A DNA stretch of 8,182 nt. It comes from an uncultured Nesterenkonia sp. (GTDB lineage: Bacteria > Actinomycetota > Actinomycetes > Actinomycetales > Micrococcaceae). Location of the stretch: contig CAMINA010000053.1 in assembly GCA_946221825.1 (NCBI GenBank), forward strand, positions 1-8,182. The letters are read 5' to 3'. How positions within the stretch are numbered: the first letter of the stretch is position 1; every line of letters begins with the position of its first letter. The notes under the pieces were generated by a model that made no database searches, was not told the origin of the DNA, and was given only the letters and a program-made list of their open reading frames with translations. Shown here piece by piece: positions 5,351 to 8,182 of the stretch. Both the position numbers and the translations under genes were made by a program.

Positions 5351-6628
5351 GTGGACCCCTTGATCATCGCGACCATCTCCGGCGTCGTCGGCCTCGCACT
5401 CGGCGTGGTCGGGATGCACGCCTTCCGGGTCAGCGAACGGCAGCGTGCCGCGGGCATCGATGTGGATGAGCCTACGATGCCGGAGGGCGCCACCGAAGTC
5501 CTGGCCTCGCTGGGACTGGCCTATATCGTGGTGGACACGGTGGACGGCGTCGTGCGCGCCAATCCTTCCGCCTATGCCTTCGGGCTGGTCCGCGGCCACA
5601 CTGTGGTGCATCAGGAGCTGCTGAACCTGACCGCCAGGGTCCGTGCCGACGGCGTGATCATCGATCAGGAGTACGAGCTCCCGCGCGGCCTGCGTGGGGA
5701 GATGTCCATCGTGGTCCACCTGCGGGTGGCTCCGCTGGGCGATGAGTACATCCTGATTCTGGCCGATGACCGCACCGAGTTCTCCCGGATCGAGGCGGTC
5801 CGCAACGACTTCGTCGCCAACGTCTCCCACGAGCTGAAGACCCCGGTGGGCGCGATCAGCCTGCTCACCGAGACCATCGAGGACGCAGCCGACGACGCCG
5901 AGGCCGTCACCCGCTTCTCCCAGCGGCTCCACAAGGAGTCCCGCCGCCTGGCGGCCCTGGTGCAGGACATCATCGAGCTCTCCCGCGTCCAGGGCAAGAA
6001 CATCGTCCACCAGGGGACGCCGGTGGATCTCCATGATGTCCTCTCTGAGGCAGTGGACCGCTCCCGGCTGCCCGCTGAGTCGAAGAACATCGAGGTCCGG
6101 CTCGGCGGCTCCCTGCCTCGACGGGTCCACGGCGACGGGGACCAGCTGATGATGGCCTTTCGGAACCTCATCGACAACGCCGTACGCTATTCACCGGAGA
6201 ACACCCGGGTGGGCATCGGGCTGTCCTCTCGGGACGGGATCGCTCAGGTCACCATCACCGACCAGGGGATCGGGATCGCCCAGGAGGATCAGGAGCGGAT
6301 CTTCGAGCGATTCTACCGGGTGGACACCGCGCGTTCTCGACAGACCGGCGGAACAGGACTGGGCCTGAGCATCGTCAAACACGTGATCAGCAACCACGGC
6401 GGCGAGGTCTCCCTCTGGTCCCAGCAGGGCAGGGGGTCCACCTTCACCGTCCGTCTGCCGGAGCTCGACGAGTCCATGGACAGCCTGGATCTGCCCACCG
6501 GCTCACAGACGGAGCCGGAGGGGCAGCCGTCAGGCCAGAACCCGCAGCAGCACGCTGCACCGGAGACACCGCACCGCACACCGGCACCTGACAGCTCAGG
6601 ATCTGAATCAGCAGGAGGAAAAGAGTGA
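5351..6628 (+). CDS. senX3: SenX3-like sensor histidine kinase (phosphate two-component system)
   Basis: Membrane sensor kinase that phosphorylates the RegX3-like regulator when phosphate is short. Of 425 aa, residues about 3-25 are a single transmembrane helix. About 45-140 form a PAS-like sensor region (LGLAYIVVDTVDGVVRANPSA onward). DFVANVSHELKTPVGAISLL carries phospho-acceptor His160. The ATPase domain has the N-box NLIDNAVRYSP (272-282), G1 DQGIGI (304-309), ERIFERFYRVD, and G2 GGTGLGLSIVKH from 333. This layout and these motifs match mycobacterial SenX3. The last ~44 residues (Ser/Pro/Gln-rich) look disordered and extend beyond the usual end. It starts at GTG 5351 with no ribosome-binding site. 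Its TGA overlaps the regulator's GTG. Having no extracellular sensor domain, it likely senses phosphate through PhoU/Pst (family knowledge). Confidence 0.93.
   Translation: MDPLIIATISGVVGLALGVVGMHAFRVSERQRAAGIDVDEPTMPEGATEVLASLGLAYIVVDTVDGVVRANPSAYAFGLVRGHTVVHQELLNLTARVRADGVIIDQEYELPRGLRGEMSIVVHLRVAPLGDEYILILADDRTEFSRIEAVRNDFVANVSHELKTPVGAISLLTETIEDAADDAEAVTRFSQRLHKESRRLAALVQDIIELSRVQGKNIVHQGTPVDLHDVLSEAVDRSRLPAESKNIEVRLGGSLPRRVHGDGDQLMMAFRNLIDNAVRYSPENTRVGIGLSSRDGIAQVTITDQGIGIAQEDQERIFERFYRVDTARSRQTGGTGLGLSIVKHVISNHGGEVSLWSQQGRGSTFTVRLPELDESMDSLDLPTGSQTEPEGQPSGQNPQQHAAPETPHRTPAPDSSGSESAGGKE
6613..6618 (+). promoter_or_regulatory. Strong ribosome-binding site for regX3
   Basis: AGGAGG ends 6 nt before the GTG at 6625 and lies inside the 3' end of the kinase gene. 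It confirms the GTG start and the coupled GTGA overlap. Confidence 0.8.
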
Positions 6629-7305
6629 CCAGGATTCTCATCGTCGAAGACGAGGCCTCATTCTCAGAGGCTCTCGCGTACACCCTTGAGAAGGAGGGGT
6701 ACGACGTCACTGTGGCCGAAGATGGAGTCTCCGCAGTCGACGTCTTCGACCAGGAGGGCGCCGACCTGGTCCTCCTGGACCTGATGCTCCCGGGGCAGCC
6801 GGGCACTGAGGTCTGCCGGCAGATCCGCCAGCGCTCGCAGGTCCCGGTGATCATGCTGACTGCCAAGGATTCTGAGATCGACAAGGTGGTCGGCCTGGAG
6901 CTCGGCGCTGACGACTATGTCACCAAGCCCTATTCCTCCCGTGAGCTGCTGGCCCGGGTCCGTGCCGTGCTGCGCCGTCACGTGGACACCGACATCGACG
7001 AGGGCTCGATGGTCTCTGCCGGACCCGTCCGGATGGACGTGGAGCGTCACACGGTGGAGGTCGGCGGAGAATCCGCCTCGCTGCCGCTGAAGGAGTTCGA
7101 GCTGCTCGAGATGCTGCTGCGGAACGCCGGACGCGTGCTCACCCGGGGCCAGCTCATCGACCGAGTCTGGGGCTCGGACTATGTGGGGGACACCAAGACC
7201 CTCGACGTCCACGTGAAGCGGCTTCGGGCTAAGCTGGAGCCGGACCCCTCCAGCCCCCGTTATCTCATCACCGTCCGTGGTCTGGGGTATAAGTTTGAGG
7301 CGTGA
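6625..7305 (+). CDS. regX3: RegX3-like OmpR-family response regulator
   Basis: DNA-binding regulator of the phosphate-starvation response, partner of the preceding kinase. It has 226 aa. The receiver domain (1-120) has acidic Glu8/Asp9, phospho-acceptor Asp52 in LLDLMLPG, Thr79 and Lys101 in YVTKPYSSRELLARV. The C-terminal winged-helix domain (about 130-226) contains LPLKEFELLEMLLRNAGRVLTR, the recognition-helix segment TKTLDVHVKRLRAKLE and the wing YLITVRGLGYKFE. Asp52 and the overall sequence match mycobacterial RegX3. Its GTG start overlaps the kinase TGA by 4 nt (GTGA) and has a perfect AGGAGG. It probably binds the direct repeats at 5235-5290 and so controls its own operon and phoU. Confidence 0.95.
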   Translation: MTRILIVEDEASFSEALAYTLEKEGYDVTVAEDGVSAVDVFDQEGADLVLLDLMLPGQPGTEVCRQIRQRSQVPVIMLTAKDSEIDKVVGLELGADDYVTKPYSSRELLARVRAVLRRHVDTDIDEGSMVSAGPVRMDVERHTVEVGGESASLPLKEFELLEMLLRNAGRVLTRGQLIDRVWGSDYVGDTKTLDVHVKRLRAKLEPDPSSPRYLITVRGLGYKFEA

Positions 7306-7344
7306 GCTCCGGGTGGCATAGAGCCTCCCCGGCTTCCGGAGCTC
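7304..7344 (+). terminator. Possible terminator overlapping the regX3 stop codon
   Basis: GAGCTCCGG (7304-7312) and CCGGAGCTC (7336-7344) are perfect 9-bp inverted repeats around a 23-nt loop. The left arm starts within the TGA stop. No T-run follows. It separates regX3 from the purH promoter. Confidence 0.4.
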
Positions 7345-7363
7345 CAGGCACAACAGCGCGCGT

Positions 7364-7369
7364 TAGACT
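7364..7369 (+). promoter_or_regulatory. Putative -10 box of purH
   Basis: TAGACT (TANNNT), about 39 nt before the purH ATG, would give a leader of about 33 nt. The leader ends in AGGAG (7399-7403), 5 nt before the ATG. No clear -35 is visible. The leader is too short for a riboswitch. Confidence 0.45.
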
Positions 7370-7408
7370 GGTCCCTGGTCAGATCCGGTCTTGAGGTCAG
7401 GAGTGTGT

Positions 7409-8182
7409 ATGAGCACCACAGAGAACAGTCAGCCGATCCGCCGAGCTCTTATCTCCGTCTATGACAAGACCGGGCTGGAGGACCTTGCCAAGGGTCTGCA
7501 CGCCGCCGGCGTCGAGCTGGTATCCACCGGCTCCACCGCCAAGCGGATCTCCGCCGTCGGCGTCCCGGTCACGGAGGTCTCAGAGGTCACCGGCTTCCAG
7601 GAGTGCCTGGACGGCCGGGTCAAGACCCTGCATCCTCGCGTGCACGCTGGGATCCTGGCTGACCGCCGTCGAGAGGATCACCGGAACCAGCTGGAGGAGT
7701 TGGAGATCCAGCCCTTCGACCTCGTGGTCGTGAACCTCTACCCCTTCGCCGACACCGTGGCCTCCGGAGCATCCGAGGACCAGATCGTCGAGCAGATCGA
7801 CATCGGCGGGCCCTCCATGGTTCGTGCCGCCGCGAAGAACCACGCCTCGGTGGCCGTGGTCGTGGACCCGCTGCGCTACGGAGAGGTCCTCACCGCCGCA
7901 CAGGACGGCGGCTTCACCCTGCAGGCCCGCAAGCGTCTGGCCGCCCTGGCCTTCGCCCACACCGCCGCCTATGACACGGCCGTGGCCCGCTGGACCTCGC
8001 AGCAGTTCGACGACGACTTCGACGCCTCCAGCCTCCCCGCCTCCCCGTTGGGGACCGATGACAAGAAGCTGCAGTTCCCGCCCTATGCCGGTCTGGCGCT
8101 GGAGCGGGTCACCGGCCTGCGCTACGGAGAGAACTCCCACCAGCCGGCCGCGCTCTACGCCGACACCCAGGGGCTGCCGGGC
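7409..8182 (+). CDS. purH: Bifunctional AICAR transformylase/IMP cyclohydrolase, N-terminal part (edge-truncated)
   Basis: Catalyses the last two steps of IMP synthesis. The first 258 residues are in the window; the C-terminal remainder, including most of the transformylase domain, lies beyond 8182. From ATG 7409 the N-terminal cyclohydrolase domain shows RALISVYDKTGLEDLAKGL, VSTGSTAKRISAVGVPV, GRVKTLHPRVHAGIL (Arg70, Lys72), VVVNLYPFADTV and IDIGGPSMVRAAAKNH. The opening of the transformylase domain, LRYGENSHQPAALY, starts near residue 237. The start is fixed by AGGAG 5 nt upstream. It has its own promoter after regX3. purN, often directly upstream of purH in actinobacteria, is not here. Confidence 0.96.
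   Translation, partial: MSTTENSQPIRRALISVYDKTGLEDLAKGLHAAGVELVSTGSTAKRISAVGVPVTEVSEVTGFQECLDGRVKTLHPRVHAGILADRRREDHRNQLEELEIQPFDLVVVNLYPFADTVASGASEDQIVEQIDIGGPSMVRAAAKNHASVAVVVDPLRYGEVLTAAQDGGFTLQARKRLAALAFAHTAAYDTAVARWTSQQFDDDFDASSLPASPLGTDDKKLQFPPYAGLALERVTGLRYGENSHQPAALYADTQGLPG

Noticed and set aside
7306..7408. Riboswitch (for example ZTP type) upstream of purH
   Set aside because: The predicted leader is about 33 nt and no conserved riboswitch core is visible.

Overview
The window looks like a chromosomal segment of a high-GC actinobacterium, most likely order Micrococcales and possibly Micrococcaceae (a Nesterenkonia/Arthrobacter-like organism is a guess from protein flavour). The basis is heavy G/C third-position bias, many GTG starts, a SenX3/RegX3-type phosphate two-component pair facing phoU, a DUF2516 protein beside gpmA, and gene starts that look leaderless.

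Layout. Positions 1 to about 5154 read on the minus strand; 5351 to the right edge reads on the plus strand. From the left: the first 19 codons of holB (edge-truncated), overlapping tmk by 8 nt; two consecutive hairpins; gpmA (phosphoglycerate mutase); a DUF2516 membrane protein; a PLP-dependent cystathionine gamma-synthase/lyase-family enzyme; a solitary AbiEi-like/DUF559 (Vsr-like nuclease fold) gene bracketed by two copies of a 60-bp palindromic repeat; and phoU. Across a 196-bp divergent intergenic region with PHO-box-like direct repeats lies the senX3-regX3-like pair (4-nt GTGA overlap), then the 5' part of purH, which runs off the right edge. No gene-free stretch exceeds 300 bp.

How the genes relate. 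PhoU and the SenX3-like kinase/RegX3-like regulator form a phosphate-sensing module, probably autoregulated through the repeats at 5235-5290. GpmA, Tmk, HolB and PurH are housekeeping functions in glycolysis, dTMP phosphorylation, replication and purine synthesis. The PLP enzyme belongs to sulfur amino-acid metabolism.

The segment not explained by housekeeping is 3241-4464. It holds a nuclease-like gene of visibly lower GC and different codon choice, framed by a 60-bp repeat (46/60 identical, ungapped, same orientation). Each copy is itself an imperfect palindrome, so the gene-facing edges also form a perfect 16-bp inverted repeat. No transposase is visible. This is the best candidate here for an undescribed small mobile or self-propagating unit. 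A second pattern is that four genes (tmk, the DUF2516 gene, the PLP-enzyme gene and senX3) have a TANNNT hexamer exactly 6-7 nt before the start codon, as expected for leaderless mRNAs.
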